From the NCBI RefSeq assembly GCF_030936135.1, contig NC_082600.1, positions 18,421,943 to 18,485,942 of the forward strand: DNA of 64,000 bases. Reading direction: 5' to 3'. Positions 46,901 through 59,800 of this stretch are shown here, one piece after another. Source of the DNA: Gavia stellata (Eukaryota > Chordata > Aves > Gaviiformes > Gaviidae). Each line of letters begins with the position of its first letter. Positions within the stretch are counted from its first letter, which is position 1. The notes below the pieces were generated by a model. The model saw nothing but the letters and a program-made list of their open reading frames with translations, was not told the origin of the DNA and ran no database searches. Made by a program: the position numbers and the translations under genes.

Positions 46901-49056
46901 GAGCGGTGGTTTTGGTCACATCCACTAGCCAAAATTTACTGGGCTAGTCATGGGCTTTGAGGACTGAGAGTTGAGCAGAAGTACCTTCTTGTGGCTGTAG
47001 CATGTTCATTCTTTCCAGAAGAAACCTGTACCATAGGGCTAGCTTTAAGAAGAGCTAAGATGAGTCAGTTTTTGCAAATTAACTACCTGATAAAGTTACT
47101 AAACTGCTTTAATGCATTAGGTCATACGTAGAAAAGAGGTTCTCATCCAAGACTGGCACATGAAAAGCAGCATTTTTTTAGAAAATAACAGAATAATAAA
47201 CTATTATTGGGGAGCATCCTTTTAAGAAGACAATGGACCAGGCAAGAGAAAATAAGGGGAGTTAATAGGTATCCTGCACAAACTGAAAAGTTTTGTTCCA
47301 AGGGTAAGTCAATCCTCATATTTTTAATTAAAAAAGAAATCAAGCTTGCAGTTCTACTTTGCTGCTGAAAGAAACATGCGTCATAAGGAACACATTTTAT
47401 CACAACTTACTTCTGTCTAAGTTTGAAGGGCTGCAGCCTAAGTTCTGCTCTTCATTGGACCTGCTCTCCCACGGAAGGAAGTGAAGAACAGGCTCAGCAG
47501 CACTTAAAAAAAACCGTGGCATTTTCCAGAGATGGGAAGGGAGTGTCAGGTGAAGGTCAAGCAGCTAACAAAACTAGCACTTAGACTGCCCAAGAGCGAT
47601 GCCCAAGCAGTCTGACAAAGCCTTATCTTGTGACACAAACACAATAAAAAGAAATCCAGGGTAGGTGGCACAGAGATGAATATTAATCAACCTTGTGTTA
47701 CAGTTACTCACTTTCTTGGAAGAAAATTAAAGCCCTGAATGATTGCTAAGCTGGTAGAAGTTAGCAATCTTCTGAGGATTTCATTACTGCCTCTGTTATT
47801 ACAGCTCTGCTTTAGGAAGCTCTTCCAAGATCGTGTCTGAGCTAACTCATTTTAAGTTAAAAAAGTATGAGTAAAAATAGCTTTCCCACCCCTAAGTGGA
47901 AGTTGTAGCAATTCATCTTTTCTGCCCACTCAGTGAAAAGAACTAAATAGATTTGTATAAGCAAGTTATACTATAAGCTAGTCTCGCATCTTTTATTAAT
48001 GCCATTGCTGTAGCAACAGATTTGCACCATTATCTGTCATTTACGATCAAGAACTAATTGCGAAGTACTGTAGTCTTTAAAGAGGTTGTAAAACTTCTTT
48101 GAGCTTGATTATCCCAAAAGCTTCCAGATTATGTCAATTTGTGTTACAGGCAGTTATCTTCTGTGACTGAGACATAGCCTTGACACTATCTACAAGTCTT
48201 CAGGATAATCAAGCTTAAAGTTATTTCACTACTTCTTTTAAAAGACCACAGTAAAAAACAATTTAATCATTAATTTTTATAGTCTTTCATTTAGTTACTT
48301 TGTGGGCAAGACTTCACCTGTTGGTGTTCCACTAGTGCCAAAATGCTGGATGCACCAGCGGAGCTAGCTCTCCTCTTCTGCTACTCCTATTGTCTAGTAT
48401 TCCTATGCACTATGTTAATAGTTTATACTAATGCTCTCCATTGCTGCTTTCCACCTCAAGCTCAAATCCTTACAGACATAGCATTTGCTTGAATTAGATT
48501 GCATGTCTTTCTGTAGCTAGTTGTAAAGCTCATGCTTGTCAACAGCTTTAATCCAAAAACACGCTTCTGATGGAAAAGTCTACAAACACAAACCTCCATT
48601 CTGTAAGTCACCACTGTGCCCAGCACATGCCTCACATCCAGGCAGCTTGGATCACCACATCAGGCATGATGATGAATTTGCTAAGGGCCACATGCTTGCA
48701 CAACAGAAACTGAGGCAGTTCTCCCTACCATTTTCTATTTTTAATGCTTCCTCTTATGTTGTTGTTCTTTAAGTAACTCCATCTAGACACAACATAACTG
48801 CTCAGTTTAAAAACTACAGCATCAAGTTAAAAACATAGTCCAGCCAGAGGTATCTCCTTGTTACACAAAGGCAGAGAAATGACAAAAGGATTCAGTTTCA
48901 TCTAGCCAGCCCCAAAACTTCAGACTACAGACAAGTGATTAGGGCACAGAGCATAAAAGGACAACAAAAAAGATCAACCATACACACTGAGGGAAGGACA
49001 AGAGACTAAGCTACAGCAGCTGACTGCCAGCACTGCTATCTAGCAACATATGCAAA
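43946..49056. other. intergenic between GON7 and LYSET
   Basis: About 5 kb of AT-rich sequence between convergent genes. It contains short open frames of no recognisable family, a T/C-rich run at 45141-45166 and an A-run at 49055-49073. No CR1 copy or gene is seen. Confidence 0.65.
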
Positions 49057-49073
49057 AAAAAAAAAAAAAAAAG
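49055..49073. repeat. A-tract of about 19 bases
   Basis: An uninterrupted A-run with no recognisable retroposon body next to it. Plausibly a slippage-prone mononucleotide repeat. Confidence 0.8.
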
Positions 49074-50287
49074 CCACTGATACGTATCTGCATTCACAGA
49101 CTTCTGTTTATAAATATTGAAAAGTTTTTATTTTATAGATAAATAGGATGGTGATTTTTAAAGTTAGGAAACAACGCAACTTAAAAGCTCTGACTCCCAA
49201 AGATACAAGTCAGAGTTTATACTTTATTCTTACTCCAGCATATTAAGATGGCAGCTTCTGCCTTTCCATATTGCACTTAGAACTTAAAACCTTCTTGCAA
49301 AGGCTACATTGTTTTCAGGTCCTAGCACCGATGCTGGCATTTGAAACCAGTGTCTCAAAATATCTCCAAATGCAAACAGAAAGTTTAAGGTGTTGTAACT
49401 ACCATGCTTAAACACAGCAACACTGAAAATAGTGTTCTTTCCAAAGCATAAGAAAGCTGATATTCTTCAGGATTCCCTTAAAGTAGTCAGAAATGGATTA
49501 GCATTTGTGATTATTAGGTACTGACAATCACATACAATTGAAATTATAATCAAGGAGTTTAGTTCATAATTGTTTTGGGCCTACTGCTTTTGAAGAGCAT
49601 ATTTTGCACTGTTTGCACATTCGGAAGGTTACTTCCATCATGGCTGGCTCAAAAATTTAGTTATTCTAAGACGAAACAAAAAAGGACAAGAAGAAAGAAC
49701 GTATTTGGTATTACTCAAAATAGACAATCCAGTAGTTAGAATTAAATGCTATGCCAAAATAGCACTGAAAAATAGAGGTTGAAACTACAGTAAGAAATCT
49801 CAGTGGAATTTCAGTATGACTGAAGAAATTTGCATTCATCGCAAGAATTAGAAGAAGGTATCTTGCTTCTTCGAATTTCTTGAACATGGTTATCTGTCTT
49901 ACAATCTGCTTGTAGCATCCCCCCAACCATTTAACTTTCCCAAATTCAAAGTTTTGCCTAATACATCAGTGCTCCCAGAACACAGTTTTGCATCCATATC
50001 CAGAATGAAATTAGAATGATAGTAGATTCCAAACACTTGTGATTTTATCAAAGGAGATTTCTACAGATAGGAGAAGGAAACACAAATGAAGTTTTGTGCA
50101 GACTATAGGCCAATGCCAGCACAAGCTGCTTTTGACATCATAGGAAAGAGTTTACAGCACCAGCCTCCAGGCCTATGCCACTCCTCACTGCCTACCTACT
50201 ACAACACGGTACTGTTGTGGTCACTGAAAAAAAAAGTATGCTACCACAGAAAAAAGTACCTTTTTCTCTTTAAATGTTCGCACGAAC

Positions 50288-50293
50288 TTTATT
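50288..50293 (-). terminator. candidate LYSET poly(A) signal
   Basis: Plus-strand TTTATT is AATAAA on the minus strand, about 570 bases after the LYSET stop. Another candidate lies at 49127-49132. The choice between them is uncertain. Confidence 0.35.
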
Positions 50294-50862
50294 CTTTGCT
50301 TCCTGTATTTATAGCTAAGCTTATTTTTAAAAAATTCATTGAAAACCAGCACTGATGTAGATACGAATTACTTACTTAAAAAAAGAAGAAAGAAAAGAAA
50401 AAGCAAAAAATTGCGTTAAGTGCAGCTTTTATAATCATGTTCTGATTTTTTTTTCCTTTTACATTTACCACAAAAGAAGTATCTTTTCATTGATTTTACT
50501 CCAAGGGAAAACACAGGAAATCACTTTTTTGCACAGAGGAGTAAAGTCATAGACCAGAAACTTATTTCCCCACAGGATGTCTCAGATGGAGTGTTGCAAT
50601 TTTGCATCATTAAGGCAAAATGAGAAATACTTCCATCAAGTGTCACACAGGGCTCTCCCACTCTGGCCATTTTCATAGACCCATATTTAAAAACCTTTGA
50701 AGTTACTTTTTTTTTTTTTTTAAATAGAAAACAGTCACTCTCATCATTGCTTAACAGTTTGAAAGAAAAGGCTTTTTCCAGCCTTCACACAGAACTTCAG
50801 TCTTGTGATTAGATCAGGCATATGCAATTGCTTCAAAACAGCTAAGGAAACTAGAAACTGAG

Positions 50863-51258
50863 CTATGTGTCAATGAGTTGTAATCTACTGATCTGATTAG
50901 AGGCCTTCACGAATGTTTGATGACGATTGCAAATAACAGCCAGGCAGATAGGAATGATGCAATACCCAACAGTTTTGGGGTCAGCTCTTGTACAGGAATA
51001 AAGGAACAAAAACATCTGTAAATATGGTATTAAAAATATTATAGTCCACAGCCAAAAAGGCAAGGATAGCAGTCGTACTTTTAAGGAGTGCATCCATGTG
51101 GTTCCTTCCTGTGGCTCCTTGGGGTGTTGCTGAATGTGCTCCAGTGCTAGTTTGTTGTAAGTGTCATTGATTTCAAAGACGTAATAAAAAGCTGCAGCAC
51201 TTGCTAACAAGTACAACCCCACACCAATCCATCCCATCCTCTGGCGGAAGTTCATCAT
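50863..51258 (-). CDS. LYSET: LYSET (TMEM251), lysosomal enzyme trafficking factor
   Basis: LYSET is a small Golgi membrane protein that stabilises GlcNAc-1-phosphotransferase (GNPTAB), so it is required for mannose-6-phosphate tagging of lysosomal hydrolases. The 131-codon frame begins MMNFRQRMGWIGVGLYLLAS and ends NQISRLQLIDT. Membrane segments are seen at about residues 9-30 (GLYLLASAAAFYYVF), 68-90 (LPFWLWTIIFLIPYLQMFLF) and around 100-113 (TVGYCIIPICLAVIC), with CTRADPK between the last two. The length matches the 131-132 aa form; the few extra N-terminal residues of a longer human isoform are not encoded in frame here. The coding region is one exon starting at 51274 after TTTTGTTCCAG. 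An upstream ATG at 51265 opens an overlapping frame. Confidence 0.95.
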   Translation of the reverse strand: MMNFRQRMGWIGVGLYLLASAAAFYYVFEINDTYNKLALEHIQQHPKEPQEGTTWMHSLKVRLLSLPFWLWTIIFLIPYLQMFLFLYSCTRADPKTVGYCIIPICLAVICNRHQTFVKASNQISRLQLIDT

Positions 51259-51265
51259 TCTCCAT
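51173..51265 (-). other. upstream ORF overlapping the LYSET start
   Basis: An ATG at 51265, seven bases before the LYSET ATG and in another frame, opens 30 codons and stops at 51173-51175 inside LYSET. Its context (A at -3, G at +4) is strong. It is in the mRNA if the exon begins at 51274, and could lower LYSET translation by requiring leaky scanning. Confidence 0.6.
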
Positions 51266-51274
51266 GCTCTGCAC

Positions 51275-53379
51275 CTGGAACAAAAGGCGACATATACATT
51301 CAGTACAGCTTGGAGAAAGAGGACATACAGACAAAGCTTGGTTTTTATAAGTTAACTTTTAATAATTTTTCATGACATGTTAGCAAAAACAGCGCACACA
51401 TCCATTTCTGAAGACCTGACTTCTCTCTACCCTAGAGAAAAATCATGCTACTATGTCAGCAACAGGCTAATGGTAATTACATACAATGCTCCATCAATAG
51501 CTCTGGCTAGTTTAGGGCCTGCTAGCTATCAAGTTATATCAGTCTAAGGTCAACTACTGAGTGAACAAAACAGATGTCTTGAATTGGGTAAGTTAACCCA
51601 TCTGCCCTCAGTGTCTCTAGCCACAGGGTGGGGATAATGCAAGACTTCCTGTAAGTATAGGAAGCTTGTAAAGTTCTTTGATGTCTGCAAGACAAACATG
51701 CTGCTAGCCAGCCAGTAACAGGAGCTCATCACTGCTTGTTTGCATTGTAGCAGCATCTGGTTTCATTAAGCTTTAGCTGAGAGACCACCTAGGAACCATA
51801 TAAAAGGATGTTTTCAGTTTGCACATGGGAAGATATGTACTACAGGTATGTATTTGTACCCATTTGCACACATGAAGGTACATACCACAGGCATATTACT
51901 TGCACCTAACTGTATTTCTGCTCTGCCTATGTGAACAGTTGCAGTAAGCCTTCTGGAGGGAAGGAGTTGAACATTTGTAGTAGTAACTGATTTGGTGCTG
52001 AACGAACCAGACACCAGTCAAATGGCACTTTTCAGAAGAAGCACGAATTACTGAAGCACCAGACACCACCGGGTTCGATTTTAGCTGCTTGAAGATCTCC
52101 AGCTGGCTGTGTGGGTCTAGGTGACTTGAAACACTCTTTAAACCAGTCACAAACACTCTAGCTGCAGTAACTCCATTCATACCAAGAAGGCATTGCCACC
52201 TTCGCTCAAAATAGCCCCTGGGCAGGGCAGGGAGAACCACCCCTTCACTGAAGATGGCTAGAGTTCTCCTAACAAATATACTTTTTCAGACTGTTGGGGT
52301 TTTACCCTTCCTATCTTTTTTTAAGAGAGGGGTAAAATCAATTTATGCAGTACTGTTTTAAGAAAATATTTCAGGCTTTAAAAAAAACTAGGCAGAAATG
52401 CTTGTTTAAGTGTGATCTATGCACACAGATAACTATTAATGGAGGGATGTGAGAGTTTACCATAACTGATAAAAAAATCATTTCACCTTTCTAAATCCCC
52501 TTTCCCAAGGCCAGACTAATCCGTCTGGATAGCAATCTTGAAAGACTTCCTGATTTTCTGTATCTGAAAGATATCCTCATTCCTGACCAGAGAGAATCTG
52601 ATCAGGGTAGCCCTAGAGGAGTTGTTTCTGGCCCTCACACTGCTGCATTTTTGGTGGCTAAAAGAGTCAAACACACACTGACAGTAAATAGCTGAGAATA
52701 CCATTACTTATGTCTGTGACAACTATTTGTTGTTTAGCTTATCCTTCTATATAACTTAACAGTATGTTTCCCTTTAATACACCAAGTTAACACTTTTAGT
52801 AGGACAACTGCAAATTTTGTGTAAGAAGCTGTTAATCCACTGGGTAAACACTTAAATTCCAAAGTCCATGTTTACCCAACAGCTAAGTCACTGTCCATTT
52901 TTTCCTGTAGTTAGGCATTTTAGAGATGGCTAACAAGTAGATGCCTTCAGAGAACATAAATCTTCAAAAAGAGTGCACATATTGAAAGCACAAACACTAT
53001 TAAAATTGCAGTAGATTTAAGAACGTAAACATTTGTTGTTTTTTGTCCTGCCCTTGCTAGGCAGCAGTAGCCAGAAGAGGAGCCTTAGCTCTGGGTTACA
53101 CCGAAAGAGGCAGAGATAACGCTTAGGGTTTTCTCATTCTTATTTTCCGTTTCGAGACACTATTTTCACTTGCAGCCTTCGGAGGTACCCGCGATGGTTA
53201 TCAGAGTCGTGCACCCCCATTCCGCGGGTGCTCCGCGGCTCTCCTCCCGCAACAGGCCGCGCAAACCGGCCGCTGGCGAGGCCCGCAGCGCTCAGCCCCC
53301 TCGCGAGCGCTGGATCCGCGCTCCGGGCGAGAAGCGCTCCGCCGCAACGGCTCCTTCACCGACGCCGGCAGCCCCTTAC
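51275..53379 (-). other. LYSET 5' intron (inferred)
   Basis: Between the acceptor TTTTGTTCCAG (exon from 51274) and a strong donor AAG|GTAAGG at 53380 on the minus strand. About 2.1 kb, AT-rich until the CpG island at 53.16 kb. No repeat is recognised. Confidence 0.6.
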
Positions 53380-53560
53380 CTTCCTCCAGCGGAGAAGGAG
53401 GGAGCGGGAGGGCGGCGGCAGGCGGCCCGCTCCCCTCAGCCCGCGCCGCCGCGCCGGGAGGCGGAGGGGCCCGCCGGCTCGCCGCGCCACTGCCGGCCCA
53501 CTGCCATCGCCGCCCGGGCACCGCTCCGGAACCGCGGCACTTCCGGCATGGGGAGAACCA
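53380..53560 (-). other. LYSET: LYSET noncoding first exon (inferred)
   Basis: A consensus donor (GGAGGAAG|GTAAGG on the minus strand) sits in the CpG island at the place expected for the 5'UTR exon of LYSET. The 5' limit is a guess placed near the ETS motifs. Confidence 0.5.
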
Positions 53561-53590
53561 CTTCCGGTGCGCGCCCGTCTGCATCCGAGG

Positions 53591-53629
53591 CGAGGCGGGG
53601 CGGGGCGGGGCGGGGCGAGGCGGGGCGGG
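53591..53629 (+). repeat. GGGGC tandem run in promoter
   Basis: Near-perfect 5-bp GGGGC/GAGGC repeats, about seven units, in the LYSET/ITPK1 CpG island. It offers overlapping Sp1/KLF sites and G-tracts able to form a G-quadruplex. Confidence 0.85.
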
Positions 53630-56559
53630 AGCGAGCCGGCCCTGCTCGGGCGGGCCGGGTTGGCCGGCGGCCATCTTGGCTGGGGCCCGCGCCTCTGTTT
53701 GGCGTCGTTAGCCTGGCCCAAAATGGTGGGTGACATTGATGGTGACGGCCCTGTGTGGCTGCTCATCTCCCTTAGTCACTCTTCGGTTACTGCCGGCGCG
53801 TCTGTGGCTGCCGGCCCCCAGCCGCTGTCGTTTCAGCGCTAGTGCTGCTCCATGCGGTGGTGGAGGAGAGGCCGGCTTCGGGCAGCCCAGCCACAGCACA
53901 GAGCGCCGGCCTCCAGCGTGCCTTGGTGGACAGGCCCGTGACCCGGTGGCCTGGCGCAACGCTCACCTTCTCCCACGCTGCCAGTTCTATTCAAGTGCGT
54001 TTATTCTAATTGTACAGGCCTCGAGGAGAGGAGAAAGTTGCACAGTTGCATTTTGGCAGTTGGCTGCATTAGCCAGGTGCGATTGCGTTGAGGGAAATAC
54101 CAATGGAGTCTCCAAGAACTGACATGTATGTACTTAAACAGTATATGCTCATAGATAACTACACCTTACTTGTGTATTTCTATTGAATTAAATTATTAGG
54201 AAATACGGTACTGGGAAAAAGCCTTCAATGAAGCCAAAAAATCATCCAAATTGACCAAAAAATGTGCTTTGGTCAGATGTGCGTAGTTCACTGACGTGCA
54301 CCACATTGATGTTTGGAAAGTTGGCTTGTGCAGAAGGTGTTTCAACATTTGTCTCTGTTCAGTAACTGTTTAATGCATACTTCCTGTGCTAGTTAAAAGA
54401 ATTCAGTAACTGCATAGAATTGTATGCAAAAGGAAAACTTTACTAAATTGTTGTATCCTGGAGTAATGAGAAAAATCTTGTTTTCTCATACTGCTGCTGG
54501 GAACTGTTGTAACTTCTTTCTGAATTGCTTCACAAATTTAATCAATTATGAGCGAAATGGAGTTCAAATCCATTTGATTTGTCAAAACCTTGACTATTAC
54601 TCTCCGTTAGTGTTGGTAATGACTGACTCATTGGCAGTCAGGACTGAATTCTGTCTTCTAAATTTATAGAGAAGCAGTGGTGGCCACAATTCACACACAT
54701 CCAGCTACAGTTAAAAAGAAGGCTAAAAGAGAATTTTAAAATGGATGTCAAATAAGACATGACAGATACTAAAGCAATGAAATTTTTTTGCCTGGGTGTA
54801 AATAAATATATACACATAGGATTTTCTGCCATTTTTCTTGGGGGATGTAGTAGGTGGTTGTGAGGCAGCTGCTGCAAAATTAAATTTATGATGGCTTATC
54901 CTGCTATGTTTGGTCTTTCAATGAAAAATGTTAGAAACTAATGTTTTGGATTATATTGAGGACAGCTGATGACTAATTGCACGGTGCTGCAGATGTCATT
55001 GGAGAAAAACAACACTGTTGAGAGTCCACAAAAGTCAGAAATCAGTTCCCTGGCACAGAGCAACTTCACCTTAAGCCATGCTTCTTTTTTTTTCTTGCTT
55101 TGATGCTCCTTCAACTAAAGGCTCAAGGAAGTGTATCACCTTGGCCACTGTGAGGACACTAGATGGTGCTCAACACCACAGGCAAAGCCAACCTTTTGCA
55201 GGCCAGGTGAAACCCCGACTCTCAGTTCAGAAGTTTTGCACTTGACTTCAGTTGAATGAGGATTTCATCGTCTTTCATGAAGTTTAAACAAGCTGTTAGT
55301 GTAGTTCAGATGAAAGATGTAGGTATGAATAACTACATACAGCTAATTATCCCTAGGATGCTGCTCTTGACTAAATGCCATTCTTTCCCTTCTTACAGGT
55401 GGTGAGGTCCCAGTTGGTCTAGAAATGAATATAGCTCCTGTATAGCTGACAGACCTTCTGCTCAAGTATGGCTTTATTGCTTTTTCTTATATTGGGGTTA
55501 GAGGTAATGATGGGAAATGGAATAGCTACCACATAGAGCCTGTGTCCTTTAAATTACCAACCTATATGTCAAAGAAGGGTTTCAGTCAGAATTAATATGT
55601 GACTATGTGAATATATGGCTTGGCAGTGGATACACATGCTAAGTGTAAAGCCCACAGTTGCACTTAAGATTCTGAAGAAAAAGGAGTGAAATGTGGGACT
55701 TATTCCTACTTAACAAGTCTGTCCTCTGAAGGGTTGGAGTTGGAAAGGGATGATGGTTTAGGATTTAACCTGCTTGGTTTATGGGTCTTTTCTTCTGTGT
55801 TAACCATAGGCCTGAAATTATGGTTATGAACAGAAAGATCTAAAGAATTTGTGGAGTTGTTATAGCAAACAAAAGCTGCCTTTGAAAGCTAAGGCATAAC
55901 ACCAGACAGAGTGATTTGTAATATCTTAGGGCTAGATCTCAAATTGCATAAATTCAGTGTTATGCTTAATCTTTGGCATAGTATAGGAAAGAACATAGCA
56001 AATAACTCAGCTGAGGGTTTGTTTGGGTTTTTTTTAGCAGCAGTCTTTGAGGTGGGGGAAATAATATCAAAATTAGTGGAACAAGAAGTGACTGCTCTCA
56101 GCTTCAGAGAGGTTTCAAGCTAAATTCCAATCATCAGGGCTGGTAACAATGAGGGGGAACAACTCATACTCTTCATATTGAAATGGGGACATACACCTGG
56201 TGAGACTCAAAAGGATAATATTCAGGTTGCAAACAGGAGGAAAAGACAGAAGTCTGTTGGATCAAAAGGATTTAATGTTTAAGTTCAGGCCTAGAATTGA
56301 GAGTTAATAATGGGATTTTATAGTGTTAAAAAAAAGAAAAAAATAGTGTTTCACTTAGTTTTGACATGTGAGTTGTTGTTGGGATACTGAAACTAAGCGT
56401 AGAAATACTGGGTTTATTTTGAAGGTAAAACAGAAAGCATCAGAAGCAGTGAGGGCTGGCTGCTCTATAAAGGGCAGGAGCCAAGAATGATAACACAGCT
56501 GATAGGGCAGAGCCTCACTGCCTGAACCCAGTCCCACAGCACCTGAGCAAAGCAAGCAG

Positions 56560-56800
56560 GGCACACCAGATTCAGCCAAGAGTCCAGATGATCAGGCCAG
56601 CAACGAGGCAGGTCCAAGGTCAAGCTGGGAAGGCAGCCCACAGGTGAGGGTCAGGTCCAGTGAGGATAACTAGGGTCAGACATAATCTACTGATTGTCAG
56701 GCAGGTCCATACTGATAAGAAAAGACTGAGGTCAGGCTAGGAAGTCAGTCTGTAAGTCTAGATCCAGATGAACATGGCTAGGCACAGTCATGGCAGAGCT
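56560..56800 (+). repeat. degenerate GGTCAGG-type repeat block
   Basis: Several diverged copies of a unit built on CCAAGGTCAAGCTGGGAAG and GAGGTCAGGCTAGGAAGTCA, with intervening GGCAGGTCC and CCAGATGA words. The GC content is higher than that of its surroundings. It looks like an old minisatellite or dispersed repeat; the family is not identified. Confidence 0.4.
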
Positions 56801-59800
56801 GGAGACCCATACGCCTACAACATAGCTCAGGTGTGGACTGAAGGCCCAGGGCTCAGCTTAAGTGGAGGTCCTGAGCCCATGAGTGGGGGGAAGGTGAGGG
56901 TTGTTGGGGCTGTTAAGGCCTGTTAGAGCACTCAGGGTCCTGACAAAGTACATAGGACAAATGAGGGTTGACAATAGGAAACAGAAGGGTTAGTTGTGAT
57001 GTTTGCGTCAAACATAGTTTTTATAACTTAGTATTAAATGAAGGTCTTCACTAGGCTTAGATTTTGGCCAAAATAGAAGAGCAAAGGTAGAAGACCTGAG
57101 ATAATTACCAAACCAAAATTAGTTGGGCTTCCAAATGGAAGGCAGAAGCCGAAGGACAGAATGCACCATGCATTCTTTGGGTGGATAAAGATTTGACATA
57201 GGCATAGATAGGTTCTCATTATTGACAAGTAACCAAGAATCTAATTACAGAAACGTTTCTGTCAAGAAGGCATCTGCCTTCCACTTTGTAGGACACTGAT
57301 TTTTGATTCATCAAGAACACCCCATTCCCCAACTTTTTCCTTCTTAATCCTAACTCTAAGCCAAACTCTTGGCTAGAGATCTGGGATCCCTGCAGAGTCC
57401 ATATGCATTGAGATTCCAAGGAGAAAACTGGCATAAAGGAGGAGAACAGAGCATGAGCCTGTGTGCTGGTCCTAGGAAGATCATACCTAACCTTAAGCTA
57501 AGAGGGTTAGACTAGTTTTAGGGTAGGTCTAAGCTTCTAAGGAATGAAGGGTGAAGCACAGAGCTCCGTGAAAATGCTTACTTGCTGGCTTATGGAGGAG
57601 GGGAACTGACAGAAATAAAGACTTTCTCCAGACCCTGATAGGCTCCCATCTCTTCCTTGTACTCAAAAGGTAGGGCACAGAAGAGCACGCTGAAGAACCT
57701 CTGCTTTGATTGGAAAAAGAAAACACACACGGAAACACAAGTCTCAGGTGGCATCTGCCCTCAGCTCCAGATGGGCAAACTCCCCAATGTGTTACAAGAA
57801 GACTTAGTACCGTATTTGTAAAGAAATACAGAAGGGGAGGGTCTTTCAGTGAATCGTAAGTAATGCACCTGAAAAACTGAGGAGGCGTATTGGGAAAAGA
57901 GAATGCCTTTAGTTTTTTCTTCTCAGAACAATGTTTATAGTGCTCATGTGAATTTTTATCAGTGAGTGAATGAATGTCTGGTGTTTTTGCAGCTTGTAGT
58001 GGTTTTGTTTATTACATGTAGTTGCAGTGAATTTCATAGTATTCTGTTGTGGTATAATAACTTATTTTTTTATCAGTTTCTTATATTATCATTTATTGTG
58101 AGTCAGGAACATTAATTTCCCTCAGCTTCAATTTCATAGGCTTTATTTCATGTTCTATGAATTATTATTTTGTATTTTATAACTTTTGTTTCTTCTAAAA
58201 GTAAGGCTACAGTCTTCTGATTCCCTTCTTTTCTTGGGTGGTTATTTTGCCTTTACTGTTGTCTGTCTTTGAACTTCTCTGTTGGAAACATCTGTTTTCT
58301 TATGGGGGGTAGCACATTTAGTATTTTGGGAGCATGTAAGACTTTTCTATATGTTGGCATTTTTATATTTTATTTCTTCTCATTTTGAATTGAAATATTA
58401 TGTTTGCTTGTTTTGGCTATGTTGACCACATGAAGCAGAGGTATTCAGTGAGTTGTGTGTAATCTGTGGTGATCTTTTCCTCCTTTGGCTTGCTTCTTGT
58501 ACTTTGAAATGTTGGGACCTTAAATTACCTTGATCTTAATTCTCTGTTCCTGAAATTCTGCTCTAGCCTTTGTTTCTTAGCAGCAGCCACATCTGAGTTA
58601 AGCTTCAAGCAATCATGTTATCCAGGTTCTCTGAATACCAGCCATACTTTGTTCTTGGTTTTAGAAATATTTACCATCTTTCCAACAAACTTTTTGATAT
58701 TTACAAATGGAATAGCTATCTCATTCTCCCAAACATCCACAGTAAACATCTGCCAAAGGTAGAATTACGCACTATTACCCTTTGTCAGAGTGCCTCTAAA
58801 GAACTGAGTCTTTTACAAAAAAGGGCCTTGGCATTTTAGACTGCACTTTTAGGCTTCATTACAGTGATGCTTCTTGTTCATTAGTTACTACTGAAGATAA
58901 GCTTCATGTCTACATCGTCTGTAGTCAAAATAATTCTGGCAGGAAAGAGATAAAATCTTTGCTTTTGCCTTCTCTTTTCAGCCAATTGCAAAGTGGCTTC
59001 AAAGTTTAGCAAGAACTGACAAAACATACTAAAAGAATACCAGCAGAGATGGTTGGTGACTGAATATTCCTCTCGATGGCATTTATTTAAACAGAGGACA
59101 AATACAATTTATGCAGAAGCAATGCAGGTATTGATCTCACAGCTCTGTCAATACGATCCAGCATTGTACTGATCTAGAAGGAGAGAGAGCTATCCTGCAG
59201 AATTTTGGTCAAAGCAGTTTTCAGTTATAAACTGCTTTTCAGCAAAAGCGTTATTCATTACAGTTTATTGATTTTTAACTAAATCTCCACAAATAATATA
59301 CAACAAAAAATCGCTTCCAAAGCTGCCATTAAACTTCAGAGAAATCTGCTTTTCCATGATTTCAGCTAAAGTCTGCTCATAACTGGCAGAAAGGAACAGT
59401 TACTGAATTTCCATGCTGAGTTTGCTGCTGCCATCACGTTTGTTCATGTAAACAAGTTAACCGGAAAGTCACCCATGTTAAAAACAGATTCACAGCCAGG
59501 GGTCTGCAGGCTGAAAAGGGTGGCTTCGGTCAGCTGGCGTAGAAGAGTTACTTTTCAACCATCAGCAGGAAAAAAAAAGTAAAAAAAAAAAAAAATCCTC
59601 TCTGAAGGATTAGAGATATGCACTGTCCCTCCTTCTTCCCTGTATATACATATTCTAGGAGAAGCATCTGACCACCTGAGGGAGTGACAGCTCCATCCTC
59701 ATGAGAGGAGGTTGCAATGACACTCTTGCTTTTTTTTTTTTTAATTTTCACTAATTATCTTTCCTTCTGTGGTGCCTTTGTGAAGCAAGTCAGTAATACC

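Larger units (their letters stand above)
53160..53960. promoter_or_regulatory. CpG island: LYSET promoter, probably shared with ITPK1
   Basis: GC- and CpG-rich island. In order it has two ACTTCCGG ETS-type sites 21 bp apart (53539-53546 and 53560-53567), a run of GGCGG/GGGGC Sp1/KLF boxes (53591-53629), and YY1-type elements (GGCCATCTTGGC at 53669-53680, AAAATGGTGG at 53720-53729). No TATA box is seen. The minus side fits LYSET. On the plus side, conserved gene order predicts ITPK1, whose noncoding first exon may lie at about 53640-53990. Confidence 0.7.

Noticed and set aside
53170-53959. Open frames of 80-200 codons in the LYSET CpG island
   Set aside because: Same GC-driven effect; Arg/Ala/Pro-rich, overlapping on both strands, no family.
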